Positions 26,853-35,084 of a stretch of 64,000 bases of DNA are shown piece by piece. The DNA comes from an uncultured bacterium. GTDB lineage: Bacteria > Krumholzibacteriota > Krumholzibacteriia > LZORAL124-64-63. Made by a program: the position numbers and the translations under genes. The stretch covers positions 310,001 to 374,000 of the forward strand of contig CALMJK010000005.1 of assembly GCA_937864225.1 (NCBI GenBank), given 5' to 3'. Each line of letters opens with the position of its first letter. Within the stretch, counting starts at the first letter, position 1. The notes below the pieces were generated by a model. That model saw only the letters and a program-made list of their open reading frames with translations. It was not told the origin of the DNA and did not search any database.

Positions 26853-29075
26853 ATGGCTTGCGCGGGCAGGTCGGCAGTGCGCGCGGTTTCTGTGCCAATC
26901 CCCTCCCGGGTGCGTTTTCGCTTGTCGGTCGGCGGAGCCGCGACGATCAGCGCCGCGCTTCTGTGCGCGACGCTGGCCCGCGCGGCCGGTGAGGCCGGCG
27001 CGCAGGCGTGTCGCGCCGTGTCCGACACGACGGTCCTGGATTTCACGACCGATCCGCTGGCGCCGTCGGAGCTTCCCGCCGCCGGCGAAATCTCGGGCGC
27101 GCCGACCCGGCGACTGGCGGTTGTGCCGTCAGGCGGGCTCACCGACACCATCTACGTGGACGCCGCGCGCGCCTTGGCCGGCCCCGCGCCCGGCGGGCCT
27201 GGGCTGGTGAGCGTGATCCCGCTGGAGGGGGCGCGCGGCGGGGCGGATCTGGGGGAGTTGCTGGGACGCGCCGTGGGGCTGCACGTGCGGCGTTACGGGG
27301 CGCCGGGCGCCGAAACCCTGCCTTCGATCCGCGGCTCGACGGGAGCCCAAGTCGCGGTGCTGGTGGACGGACTGCCGCTGGCGGACGCGCAGGACGGGGT
27401 GGTTGACCTCGCGGCGTTGCCGCTCGAGCGCTTCGACGTCGCGGAGATCCATCGCGGGAGCGTGCCGGCGGTCTTCGGCGGCGGCAGCGCCGCGGGAGCG
27501 GTCAATCTCGTCTCGCGCGCTCCGGGCGAGAGCGGCCTGAGCGCCCGGTTGTTCGCCGGCGCCTGGGGCGATCGAGGCGGCCGCCTGACCGGCGGCTGGC
27601 GCTCCCGCGACGGCAAGCGCGCCGGCCTGCTTCTGATCCACGGCCGCCGGGCCGACCACGATTTCGTCTTCCTTGACCACAACCAGACGTTCGCCAACGC
27701 CGCCGACGACAGCGAGCGCGCGCGCGTCAACGCCGGCTTCGCGGAGTGGGGCGGGTGGTTGTCGGGACGCTGGGACGGCGGCGGGCTGCTCGCCCGCGCG
27801 GCGGCCGGCGCCTTCCGGCGCGACGCGGGCCGGCCCGGACCTCTGGGCTTCGCCAGCCCGCACGCGAAAGCCCGGCAGGAGCGGCAGGACGCCCGCCTGG
27901 GCCTCGAACGCCCGGGCGGGGCGTGGCGGTTAGACCTGTCCGGGTCGCGCTCGCGGGAATTGCTGCACGACGACGCGGGAGAGGTGGGCTGGGACCCGCC
28001 CGGCACGACGCGCAGCCGCGGCCACGACCTGAGCGCGCGCCTGACCGCGCGTGGCGCGACGACCCTGGCCCGGCTGCCGGGTCCGTGGCCCGCCGGCCGT
28101 GGCGAACTCACGGTCGGGACGGATTGGCGGCGGCAGTGGTACCGCGAGTCGCGCGACGAGACAGTCGATCCGCTGCGGGCGCGCACGACGGCGACCGCCT
28201 TTGCCTCCCTTCGCCTCGACGCGTGGGGGCCACGCCTGACGTTGGCGCCGGGCTGGCGCTGGCAGCGCCTGACGGACAATTTTCCGCCTCTGCCCGCCCT
28301 GCCGTGGCTGCCCGAGACGCCGCTGGCCGCCCCGCGCGTTCAGGACGCGGTGTCGCCCTCCCTGGGCGCGATCTGGGAGGCGCGGCCGGCGCGGCTGTTC
28401 TGCGAGGCGCACGCCGCCCGTTCGCTGCGGGCGCCCACCTGGGTCGAGCTGTTCGGCCATCGCGGGGGCATCGACGGCAACCGCGAACTCGAGCCCGAGC
28501 GAACCGAGAGCATCGACGCCGGCGTGCGCTGGCGCCCGCGCGGCGAGGCCCTGTGGTCGCGGCTGGTGGTCTTTCGCGCCGTCACCGAGCACACGGTCGT
28601 CTTCGTGCAGAACTCGCAGCGGACCAGCCAAGCGGTGAATTTCGGGCGCTCCCGCACGAGCGGCGTGGAATGGGAGGCCGGCGGCGGGATCCCGGGAGGC
28701 CCACGTTGGCACGCGAACGCCACCTGGCAGGACGCGCGTGATCGAGGCGACGATCCCGCCTACCGGGGCAAGCAGCTGCCGTTCTTGCCCCCGCTGGAGA
28801 TCGCGCTGCTGGCCACCCTCCCGCGCGGCGCCTGGGAACTGGGCGCTTCGCTCGTCCATCAGGCGGCGAACTACCGCGACCGCTACAACACGGAGTTGGA
28901 GCGCGCCCCCGCGCGCGCGCTGGTCGGCGTCACCTTGGCCCGCACCTGGCGCACGGCGGCGGCGACCGTCACGGCCACCGCCGAGGTGGTCAACCTCACC
29001 GACGATTCGGTCTACGACGTGGAGGGTTTCCCTCTGCCGGGGCGCGCCTTCCGGTTGTCCCTGTTTGCGCGCTGA
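26853..29075 (+). CDS. btuB: TonB-dependent cobalamin receptor (BtuB-like)
   Basis: This roughly 740-residue outer-membrane receptor follows the B12 riboswitch directly. After a signal peptide (hydrophobic stretch ending near A-L-A-R-A-A, about residue 45) comes the plug domain, with L-P-S-I-R-G-S-T-G-A-Q-V-A-V-L-V-D-G-L-P-L and V-F-G-G-G-S-A-A-G-A-V-N-L-V. A 22-strand-type barrel follows, ending in the typical R-A-F-R-L-S-L-F-A-R with terminal aromatic strand. The start is uncertain: ATG 26853 gives a sensible N-terminus, but no clear Shine-Dalgarno precedes it, and GTG codons just downstream are alternatives. It imports B12 with energy from TonB. The beta-propeller partner gene starts 20 bases after its stop. 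Confidence 0.88.
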   Translation: MACAGRSAVRAVSVPIPSRVRFRLSVGGAATISAALLCATLARAAGEAGAQACRAVSDTTVLDFTTDPLAPSELPAAGEISGAPTRRLAVVPSGGLTDTIYVDAARALAGPAPGGPGLVSVIPLEGARGGADLGELLGRAVGLHVRRYGAPGAETLPSIRGSTGAQVAVLVDGLPLADAQDGVVDLAALPLERFDVAEIHRGSVPAVFGGGSAAGAVNLVSRAPGESGLSARLFAGAWGDRGGRLTGGWRSRDGKRAGLLLIHGRRADHDFVFLDHNQTFANAADDSERARVNAGFAEWGGWLSGRWDGGGLLARAAAGAFRRDAGRPGPLGFASPHAKARQERQDARLGLERPGGAWRLDLSGSRSRELLHDDAGEVGWDPPGTTRSRGHDLSARLTARGATTLARLPGPWPAGRGELTVGTDWRRQWYRESRDETVDPLRARTTATAFASLRLDAWGPRLTLAPGWRWQRLTDNFPPLPALPWLPETPLAAPRVQDAVSPSLGAIWEARPARLFCEAHAARSLRAPTWVELFGHRGGIDGNRELEPERTESIDAGVRWRPRGEALWSRLVVFRAVTEHTVVFVQNSQRTSQAVNFGRSRTSGVEWEAGGGIPGGPRWHANATWQDARDRGDDPAYRGKQLPFLPPLEIALLATLPRGAWELGASLVHQAANYRDRYNTELERAPARALVGVTLARTWRTAAATVTATAEVVNLTDDSVYDVEGFPLPGRAFRLSLFAR

Positions 29076-29095
29076 AAACAGGAAAGGAACGCAGG

Positions 29096-30511
29096 ATGAT
29101 CGACACCCGCCGCGCGGCCACGTTCTTGGCGATCGCGCTCTGGCTGGCCGCCCCACGGGCCGAGGCCTGGGACGAGGCGGTCGTGCTCTGCACCGACTAC
29201 ACGGGCCCGGGCAGCGTCAGATCGTTTCAACGCTCGTCGCCGTGGTCCGTCTCGCCGGATCTCGCCACGGTCGGCGTGGATCCCGTCGCGCGCTGGCGCG
29301 ACGGGCTGCTCTGGGTCGTCAACCGCGCCGGCGGCGGCAACGTGCAGGTGCTCGACCCGGCCGACGGCTGGCGGACGGTCCGCCAGTTCTCGGTCGGCGC
29401 GGGGCGCAACCCCCAGGACATCGCGTTCGCGCCCGACGGAGCGGCGTACGTGTCGTGCTATGACGAGGCCGTGCTGCTGCGCGTGGATCCGGTCACGGGC
29501 GCCGTCCTGGAGGAGATCTCGACGTCCGACTTCGCCGACGCCGACGGCTTGCCGGAGACCGGCTGGATGGAGGTCGTCGGCTGGCGGTTGCACGTGACCG
29601 CGCAGCGCCTGGATCGCGACAACTGGTACACGCCGGCCGGCCCCGGGCTGCTGCTGGTCTACGACATGCAGGCGCGCGCGTGGATCGACGCCGACCCGGC
29701 GCTGGCCGGCGTGCAGGGGATCGCGCTGCAGGGGGCGAATCCGTGGTGCCAGCCGGAGCTGGCGCCGGGCGGGCAACTCCTGCGGCTGGGCTGCGCGGGC
29801 TGGTACGGGCTCGCCGACGGCGGCGTGGAGGAGATCGACCTCGTCGCGCTGCGCAGCCTCGGGTGGCTGGTGACCGAGGCGGCGCTGGCCGGCGACCTGC
29901 TGGACTTCACGCTGGCCGGTGAAGACCGCGCGTTCGCCATCGTGAGCGATGCCGCCTTCCACACGGCCGTGAAGATGTGGCGCCCCGCCGATGGCGCGGT
30001 CCTCGCCACGCTGAAGGCGTCGGACGCGTACAGCTATCCCGATCTGGCGTGGGATGGTCGCGACTGGCTGTACATCGCGGACCGCACGCCGGGCGCCAGC
30101 GGCCTGTGGATCCTCGCGGCCGCGACCGGGAGCGAACAGGTGGCCGCTCCGATCCCGACCGGCCTGGCCCCGGTCCGGCTGGTGCTGCCCCGCGACCCGG
30201 CGCTGACCGCCGTCCCCGCCGTCGCGCCCCGCGCGGCGATCGCATTGGCGCCGCCGTGCCCGAATCCGGCCAATCCCGCCGCGACCCTGCGCATGAGCGG
30301 ACCGGCGGGCGGGCGGCTCGACCTGCGCGTCGAGGATTTGCGGGGCAGGCGCGTGCGCGGGGCGACGATCGGACTCGACGAGGGAGGCGAGGGGAGCTTC
30401 CTCTTCGATGGCCTGGACGCGCGGGGTCGGCCGGTCGCTTCCGGCTGCTATCTGGTGATCGTCGAGGGGGCCGGATCGGCGGCCCGGGCTTCGCTCACGG
30501 TGGTGCGCTGA
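29096..30511 (+). CDS. Exported beta-propeller protein with FlgD-like C-terminal domain, candidate B12-binding BtuG analogue
   Basis: This 471-residue exported protein (signal peptide residues 1-24) is built of repeated propeller blades of YncE/WD-like type: G-R-N-P-Q-D-I-A-F-A-P-D-G, L-L-R-V-D-P-V-T-G-A-V-L, and P-D-L-A-W-D-G-R-D-W-L-Y-I-A-D. Residues about 390-471 form a FlgD-Ig-like domain (P-C-P-N-P-A-N-P-A-A-T ... L-T-V-V-R), implying surface delivery. It lies 20 bases after the B12 receptor and under the same riboswitch. In Bacteroides, the propeller lipoprotein BtuG captures B12 for BtuB; by position and fold this is a plausible counterpart with a different anchor. GGAAAGGAACG precedes the ATG. 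Confidence 0.8.
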   Translation: MIDTRRAATFLAIALWLAAPRAEAWDEAVVLCTDYTGPGSVRSFQRSSPWSVSPDLATVGVDPVARWRDGLLWVVNRAGGGNVQVLDPADGWRTVRQFSVGAGRNPQDIAFAPDGAAYVSCYDEAVLLRVDPVTGAVLEEISTSDFADADGLPETGWMEVVGWRLHVTAQRLDRDNWYTPAGPGLLLVYDMQARAWIDADPALAGVQGIALQGANPWCQPELAPGGQLLRLGCAGWYGLADGGVEEIDLVALRSLGWLVTEAALAGDLLDFTLAGEDRAFAIVSDAAFHTAVKMWRPADGAVLATLKASDAYSYPDLAWDGRDWLYIADRTPGASGLWILAAATGSEQVAAPIPTGLAPVRLVLPRDPALTAVPAVAPRAAIALAPPCPNPANPAATLRMSGPAGGRLDLRVEDLRGRRVRGATIGLDEGGEGSFLFDGLDARGRPVASGCYLVIVEGAGSAARASLTVVR

Positions 30512-30589
30512 ACGGCCGTGCAGACCGCCCCGGCGCCTGCTAGGATGGGCTCGCCGTCGCGCGATCTTGCCGCGCGGCCGGAGGGAACC

Positions 30590-31228
30590 ATGGCACGCAT
30601 CTATACCCGCGCGGGGGATCAGGGCGAGACCACCCTGATCGGAGGCGGACGGGTCGCCAAGGCCGACCGGCGCGTGGATCTGTACGGGGGATTGGACGAG
30701 CTCAACAGCGCGCTGGGCTTGGCCATCGCGGCGGCGAGGCGCGATGCCGGCGCTCTCGTCGAGCCGCCGGCGCGGGCTCTGCTCGGGCGGTTGCCACAGC
30801 TGTTGGATGACCTGGCCGCCTTGCAGCCGCAACTCTTCGAACTGGGGGCGGTGCTGGCCGATCCGGACCGCAGCGCGGCCCTGGCGCGGGACGGCTTCCC
30901 GGCCTGCGCGGACGCGGCGCGCGGCATGGAGGCGGTCATCGACCGCCTGGAAGCCGATCTGCCGCCCTTGCGGCAGTTCATCCTCCCCGGGGGGGGGCAG
31001 GCGGCGGCGACCTTCCATCTGGCCCGCGTGATCTGCCGGCGCGTGGAGCGGCAGGCCGTGGCGGCGCGCCTCGCCGGCGTCGTCTACCCGGTCGAAACGC
31101 TCGCCTGGCTCAATCGCCTGGGCGATCTGCTGTTCGTCGCGGCCCGCTGGATCGGGCGGGCCCTCGGCACGCCTGAGATCGGCTGGCGTCAGGCCTGGCC
31201 GCCCCAGCCCCCGGAGCCCCGGCCTTGA
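30590..31228 (+). CDS. ATP:cob(I)alamin adenosyltransferase (PduO/MMAB type)
   Basis: This 212-residue enzyme attaches adenosine from ATP to cob(I)alamin, forming coenzyme B12. The start M-A-R-I-Y-T-R-A-G-D-Q-G-E-T-T-L-I-G-G is the ATP-binding signature, Y-G-G-L-D-E-L-N-S-A-L-G follows, and F-I-L-P-G-G-G-Q-A-A-A and R-x-V-C/I-C-R-R-x-E-R complete the family motifs. A GAGGGAA site precedes ATG 30590. It lies downstream of the B12 receptor and propeller genes, consistent with processing of imported cobalamin. Its TGA overlaps the TTG start of the sigma factor gene. Confidence 0.95.
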   Translation: MARIYTRAGDQGETTLIGGGRVAKADRRVDLYGGLDELNSALGLAIAAARRDAGALVEPPARALLGRLPQLLDDLAALQPQLFELGAVLADPDRSAALARDGFPACADAARGMEAVIDRLEADLPPLRQFILPGGGQAAATFHLARVICRRVERQAVAARLAGVVYPVETLAWLNRLGDLLFVAARWIGRALGTPEIGWRQAWPPQPPEPRP

Positions 31229-31851
31229 CCGCTCCTCCTCCTGAACACGACGGCCCGAATAGATCAGCTCCCGGGCGGGTAGATGAGCGGTTGGCGGCGC
31301 AGGAGCGGCAGCTCGACGGGCGCGACATCGAGCGCTTCCTGGCCGGGGACCAGGCGGGATTCGAAGCGTTGGTGCGGCGCCATTGGCGCCGGGCCTACGG
31401 GATCGCCCTGGGGCTGACCGGCAGCGGGGACGACGCCATGGACGCCACGCAGAAAGCCTTTCTTCGCGTCTGGAAGGCGCTGCCGGACTTCCGCTGCGGC
31501 GAGCCGTTCTTCCCCTGGCTCTACCGGATCGTGCGCAATTGCGCGCTCAACCAGCGGCGCGACGAGAAGCGGCATCGCGGCGAAATGCCGCTCGAGTGGG
31601 TGGATCGCGACGACGGTCGGCCCAACGCCCTGGACGTGGCCGAACGCGTCGAGCTCGGCGGCCGAGTGTGGGAAGAGATCCAACGCTTGCCCCTGGAGCA
31701 ACGGGAGGTCGTCATGCTGTTCTACTTCCAGGGCCTGAAGTATCGCGAGATCGCCGCGGCGCTCGACATCCCCCTCGGCACGGTCATGTCGCGCCTGCAC
31801 GCCGCGCGGCTGCGGCTGCGCGACCGCCTGACGTCCGGGGGTGCGCGATGA
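31225..31851 (+). CDS. ECF-family RNA polymerase sigma factor
   Basis: This 208-residue sigma factor has region 2 (about residues 40-110: F-L-A-G-D-Q-A-G-F-E-A-L-V, D-A-T-Q-K-A-F-L-R-V-W, F-P-W-L-Y-R-I-V-R-N) and region 4 (L-P-L-E-Q-R-E-V-V-M-L, Y-R-E-I-A-A-A-L-D-I-P-L-G-T-V-M-S-R-L). The start is TTG 31225, overlapping the adenosyltransferase stop as TTGA; no ATG fits ahead of region 2. Its stop overlaps the anti-sigma start. It resembles RpoE-like ECF groups paired with zinc anti-sigma factors. Whether it responds to B12, envelope stress or redox cannot be read. Confidence 0.93.
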   Translation: MTAPPPEHDGPNRSAPGRVDERLAAQERQLDGRDIERFLAGDQAGFEALVRRHWRRAYGIALGLTGSGDDAMDATQKAFLRVWKALPDFRCGEPFFPWLYRIVRNCALNQRRDEKRHRGEMPLEWVDRDDGRPNALDVAERVELGGRVWEEIQRLPLEQREVVMLFYFQGLKYREIAAALDIPLGTVMSRLHAARLRLRDRLTSGGAR

Positions 31852-32309
31852 CCGGCTCCGTTTTCGACCACGAACGGGACGCCGCCTGGCTGTCGGCCTT
31901 CGCCGACGGCGAGTTGGACGACCAGCAGGAGGCCGCGGTAAAAGCGCATCTGGCCGTCTGCGCCGCCTGCCGGGAGGAGATGGTCGGCTTGAGCCGCTTC
32001 GACCTGGTCATGGCCTCGCTGCGCCTGAAAGAGGCGCCGCCGGAGGCCTGGGAGGCGATCGAGGCCCGGCTCTCCCATCGAGCGGCGCGGCGAGCGGGTT
32101 GGCTGCTGCTGACCGCGGGAGCGGCCGCGACCTTCGCTTGGGGGGCATGGCTGGGCGTCGCGGCGCTCCTGGGCGCCTCCGGAACGCCGTGGTGGGTGAA
32201 GGCGGCGATTCTGGCCGCCTGCGTCGGGGGCTTGCTGCTCCTGGTTTCGGCTCTGCGCGAGCGCCTGTACGCGCGCCGGCGCTCTCGATACGAGGATATC
32301 GTGCGTTGA
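31848..32309 (+). CDS. Zinc-finger anti-sigma factor, membrane anchored
   Basis: This 153-residue protein is the cognate anti-sigma factor: an N-terminal zf-HC2 domain with H-L-A-V-C-A-A-C (His34, Cys38, Cys41) preceded by W-L-S-A-F-A-D-G-E-L, then two transmembrane helices (about 83-108 and 115-136) and a short basic tail. HxxxCxxC anti-sigmas hold the ECF sigma inactive until a redox or envelope signal. It overlaps the sigma gene by ATGA, the usual arrangement for stoichiometric expression. Confidence 0.92.
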   Translation: MTGSVFDHERDAAWLSAFADGELDDQQEAAVKAHLAVCAACREEMVGLSRFDLVMASLRLKEAPPEAWEAIEARLSHRAARRAGWLLLTAGAAATFAWGAWLGVAALLGASGTPWWVKAAILAACVGGLLLLVSALRERLYARRRSRYEDIVR

Positions 32310-32356
32310 AGGGTCCGGACCGGGCCCATCGCGGGCCGGCGGAGGTGCCGATCGAC

Positions 32357-32683
32357 ATGGACATGCTGCTGACCACGATAGAATGCGTGCCCGGCAAGCG
32401 CGTCACGCGCGTGATCGGGCTCGTGCGGGGCAATACGGTCCGGGCGCGCCACATCGGGCGCGACATCATGGCAGGCTTGCGCAATCTTGTCGGAGGCGAG
32501 ATCAACGAGTACACGAAGATGATCGCCGAGGCCCGGGAGGAGTCTCTGGATCGCTTGGCCGCGCAAGCCGCGGCCAACGGCGCCAACGCGGTGCTGGGCA
32601 TCCGCTTCATCACGTCGGAAGTGATGGAAGGGGCGGCGGAACTGCTGGCCTACGGCACGGCCGTCTGGCTTGAGGACGAGTAG
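32357..32683 (+). CDS. YbjQ/UPF0145-family protein
   Basis: This 108-residue protein matches the YbjQ family over its whole length: M-L-L-T-T near the start, V-I-G-L-V-R-G-N-T-V, a central amphipathic segment with G-G-E-I-N-E-Y-T-K-M, and A-N-A-V-L-G-I-R-F near the end. The family forms small pentameric rings and its function is unknown. The start could be ATG 32357 (GGAGG 11 bases away) or GTG 32345. It follows the anti-sigma gene by 47 bases and may belong to the same transcript. Confidence 0.82.
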   Translation: MDMLLTTIECVPGKRVTRVIGLVRGNTVRARHIGRDIMAGLRNLVGGEINEYTKMIAEAREESLDRLAAQAAANGANAVLGIRFITSEVMEGAAELLAYGTAVWLEDE

Positions 32684-32719
32684 GGCCGGGCGCGATCCGG
32701 AGCCCTCAGGGCCAAGAGA

Positions 32720-32745
32720 GAGGCCCCGTCGCCGGACGGGGCCTC
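32720..32745. terminator. Bidirectional hairpin terminator
   Basis: A perfect 11-bp stem (32720-32730 with 32735-32745) and a GCCG loop sit between the convergent YbjQ and ferredoxin genes. There is no T-tract. Confidence 0.6.
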
Positions 32746-32768
32746 CGAGTATCGGCGCGCGGCGCCGG

Positions 32769-32942
32769 TCACTGCATCGAGATCGCGGTCTCGGGGCACG
32801 CGTCGACGCAGGCCTCGCAGTCGGTGCAGTCGTCCGGGTTCACCTTGGCCTTGCCGTCCACGAGGCTGATGCACTCGACGGGGCAAGTGGAGATGCAGTC
32901 CTCGCAGGCGGTGCACTTGGCGGCATCGACGAAGGCGGGCAT
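32769..32942 (-). CDS. Two-cluster [4Fe-4S] ferredoxin
   Basis: This 57-residue protein is a complete bacterial 2[4Fe-4S] ferredoxin. It has two C-x2-C-x2-C-x3-C-P motifs: C-T-A-C-E-D-C-I-S-T-C-P (Cys10-20) and C-T-D-C-E-A-C-V-D-A-C-P (Cys39-49), with P-V-E and P-E-T after each as usual. It carries low-potential electrons and could serve the [FeFe] hydrogenase or the NapH-like protein elsewhere in the window. An AAAGGAG ribosome site lies 6 bases before ATG 32942. It is 108 bases downstream of the MauE-like gene and may be the last gene of that operon or independent. Confidence 0.95.
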   Translation of the reverse strand: MPAFVDAAKCTACEDCISTCPVECISLVDGKAKVNPDDCTDCEACVDACPETAISMQ

Positions 32943-33050
32943 GATCGGCTCCTTTGCGCTGGCAAAACGGGTCTTGGCAAACTCGACGTCCCCACAGGAA
33001 ATTGGATCGTCGTCTGCCGCTTGTCAAATGCTGGCGGCCGAAGCCGAGAA

Positions 33051-33554
33051 TCAGGATCGCTTGATGCGCCGTGCGGCCGCCACGAGTTGGAAACGGTCGT
33101 ACGCAGCGAGCCGCAGAGGCAGCACGCAGGCAACCAGCAGCGCCAGGTCGCGCGCCAACAGGCCCAGACCCACGGCGTGACCGTTGCCAGGTTCGAAACA
33201 GCCGCAGGTGATGTCCAGCCCGCGTGCGAGCGCCGCCGAGATGGCCGCGATGAACGCCACGGTCAGCGTCGCCGCCAAGAGCGAGGCGCCGCGCCGGGCT
33301 AGCCCGCACAAGAGCGCGACCCCGATGACGGCCTCCAGCCAGGGCAGCAGCAACGCGAAGGGGTGCAGCAGGACATCCGGCACCAGGCGGTAGTTGTAGA
33401 CCGCCTGCGCGAAGCCCACGGGGTCGGCGATCTTGCCCGTCGACGCCCAGAGGAAAGTGGCGCCCGCGCCCAGCCGGGCCGCCAGGACCAGAAGCGCGGC
33501 CGCCGTGCCGCGCCGGGCGGTCGTCCTCGGCGCGCCGCGGGTCGCCTCAGTCAT
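33051..33554 (-). CDS. MauE/DoxX-family redox-associated membrane protein
   Basis: This 167-residue membrane protein has four hydrophobic helices and the MauE-DoxX start: F-L-W-A-S-T-G-K-I-A-D-P-V-G-F-A-Q-A-V-Y-N-Y-R-L-V-P. A periplasmic loop contains D-I-T-C-G-C-F, a conserved cysteine pair that may relay disulfides. Members are associated with disulfide chemistry of exported redox proteins. It overlaps the rhodanese-like gene by 8 bases and forms a cluster with it and DUF1573. Confidence 0.88.
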   Translation of the reverse strand: MTEATRGAPRTTARRGTAAALLVLAARLGAGATFLWASTGKIADPVGFAQAVYNYRLVPDVLLHPFALLLPWLEAVIGVALLCGLARRGASLLAATLTVAFIAAISAALARGLDITCGCFEPGNGHAVGLGLLARDLALLVACVLPLRLAAYDRFQLVAAARRIKRS

Positions 33555-34026
33555 CGATGTCCTCCGCGTGCGCGACGGGTCCTCCCGCCGACCGCCAAGC
33601 CGCGAGATCCCCTCGCATGAGCGTCAGATCGGTGTAGCCTCGCTCCTTCAGGCGCGACGCCACGGCGGAGGCCGCGAGCAGGTTGTCTCCGTACAGCACG
33701 ATGCAGTCGGCCGGGCCCAGGAAATCGCGGACCGCGCGCAAATCGTCGGCGAAGCTGTCCTGGCGCACGGAAAACGCGCCGGGAACGCGGGCCGTCGCGT
33801 CGGCATCGACGTCGCGCGTGTCCACGAAGAGATGGTCGCCCTCGCGGTACAGCTTCAACGCCCCGGCGACCGTGATCGCGGGGAACTGCAGGTCGAGACG
33901 GTAGACCGCGCCGTCGGCCCGCAAGGGCAGCCTCGGCGTGCGCGCGACCCAGGCGGTCGTCGCCAGGACCACGGCGAGCGACAGCAGCGCGCCCGCCTCG
34001 CGGCATGCCCGCGTGCCATTTTTCAT
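33547..34026 (-). CDS. Rhodanese-like protein, membrane anchored, catalytic Cys absent
   Basis: This 159-residue protein has an N-terminal hydrophobic anchor or signal (about residues 12-28) and a single rhodanese fold: L-F-V-D-T-R-D, A-R-V-P-G-A-F-S-V, and a C-terminal G-Y-T-D-L-T-L-M-R-G-D-L-A-A-W. The position of the sulfur-carrying cysteine reads V-L-Y-G-D-N, where active enzymes have a Cys after the Tyr, so it is probably a non-catalytic binder. A longer frame begins at 34230, but ATG 34026 overlaps the DUF1573 stop by ATGA. Confidence 0.82.
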   Translation of the reverse strand: MKNGTRACREAGALLSLAVVLATTAWVARTPRLPLRADGAVYRLDLQFPAITVAGALKLYREGDHLFVDTRDVDADATARVPGAFSVRQDSFADDLRAVRDFLGPADCIVLYGDNLLAASAVASRLKERGYTDLTLMRGDLAAWRSAGGPVAHAEDIDD

Positions 34027-35084
34027 ATCCGGAGCAGGTAGGTCACCTTGACTTGCAACTGCGGCTGGTCCGGGTGATCCGTGAAGATCCGCAGGGTTCC
34101 CTGCAGGCGCCCCTTGCTCTGCACGGCGCGCGGGTCGGTGGGCGACACGGGCTTGCCCGAGAGCACGATCACGGTTTCCTGGCCCGGGATGCGCTCCTCG
34201 ATCCTGGTCGTGAATTCCGGCATGTCGCACTCGGCGCGGATGACCTTGAACTTCACGCCCTGCTCGGCGGGGCGCACGCGCACCTCGCGGGAGAGTGGCT
34301 TGCTAGGATCGACGTAGCGCAACTGCAGCGCGGTCGGAAAGACCTCGATATCGTGGATGATTTCACCCGAAACTTCGTAATCGATCGTGTCCATGTCTGG
34401 CACGTTCGTACGCACGCGCAGGATCTCCTGGAAGGGTCCGTGAGGCGCGTTCTCCTGGAGGCTGAGCGTGAGAATGGCGCGCTTGGGATCGCCCTCGACG
34501 TTCTCCTCCTTGCTGACCTGGACCAGATTCTCAGGCAGCGGCCCGGGCGTCAGCTTCAACCGCGGCATGTCCTGGACCTGCAGCCAGGATCGGCGCACGG
34601 CCTTCACGCCGCGCCGAACGCGGCCGAAATTGAAGGCCAGCTTTTCTGGCTTGATGAGGATGGGCACGTGGACCATCGCCCTGACAGGGATCTCGAGGCG
34701 GGGAGTGGCGGGGTCGTTCGACCGGATGGTCACGTGCTTGACCTGCTCGCCCTGGAACTGACGGCTGTCGAAGGTGATCTTCAACCCGGTCGTCTGCCCG
34801 GGCTTCAGCAGTCTCGTTTCGGGCTGGGCCGCCGTGCAGCCGCAGGAAGATTCGATCTCGAGGATGTTGAGGTCGGCGCCTCCCTCGTTGCGGATGATCA
34901 GGTTCTTGGTCCTGGTCTGATGACGCTCCATGACGCCGAAATCGACCGTGTCCGGCTCGACGGTGATGGCGGCCAGTCCGCCGGGCAGATTTTGCGCCGT
35001 GGTCGCGGCGGGCGTGACGGGCCCCGCCAGGCCCAGAGCCAGGGCGGCCGCGGCGAAAAAGTTGCGATGCGAGTGCTGGGTCAT
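34023..35084 (-). CDS. DUF1573-domain exported protein
   Basis: This 353-residue protein has a signal peptide (residues 1-31) and an N-terminal DUF1573 Ig-like domain: D-F-G-V-M-E-R-H-Q, N-E-G-G-A-D-L-N-I, and the hallmark S-S-C-G-C-T-A-A. A second Ig-like stretch with N-D-P-A-T-P-R-L-E-I-P-V follows, then a long beta-rich C-terminal part. The family is common in FCB and planctomycete bacteria, and its role is unknown. ATG 35084 is preferred to ATG 35099, because GGTGGAG lies 7 bases upstream of it. It is first in an operon with the rhodanese-like and MauE genes, suggesting a periplasmic redox or sulfur role. Confidence 0.87.
   Translation of the reverse strand: MTQHSHRNFFAAAALALGLAGPVTPAATTAQNLPGGLAAITVEPDTVDFGVMERHQTRTKNLIIRNEGGADLNILEIESSCGCTAAQPETRLLKPGQTTGLKITFDSRQFQGEQVKHVTIRSNDPATPRLEIPVRAMVHVPILIKPEKLAFNFGRVRRGVKAVRRSWLQVQDMPRLKLTPGPLPENLVQVSKEENVEGDPKRAILTLSLQENAPHGPFQEILRVRTNVPDMDTIDYEVSGEIIHDIEVFPTALQLRYVDPSKPLSREVRVRPAEQGVKFKVIRAECDMPEFTTRIEERIPGQETVIVLSGKPVSPTDPRAVQSKGRLQGTLRIFTDHPDQPQLQVKVTYLLRI

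Noticed and set aside
32650-33309. 219-codon minus-strand frame covering the ferredoxin
   Set aside because: It is one frame off the real ferredoxin; the cysteine pattern exists only in the frame starting at 32942.
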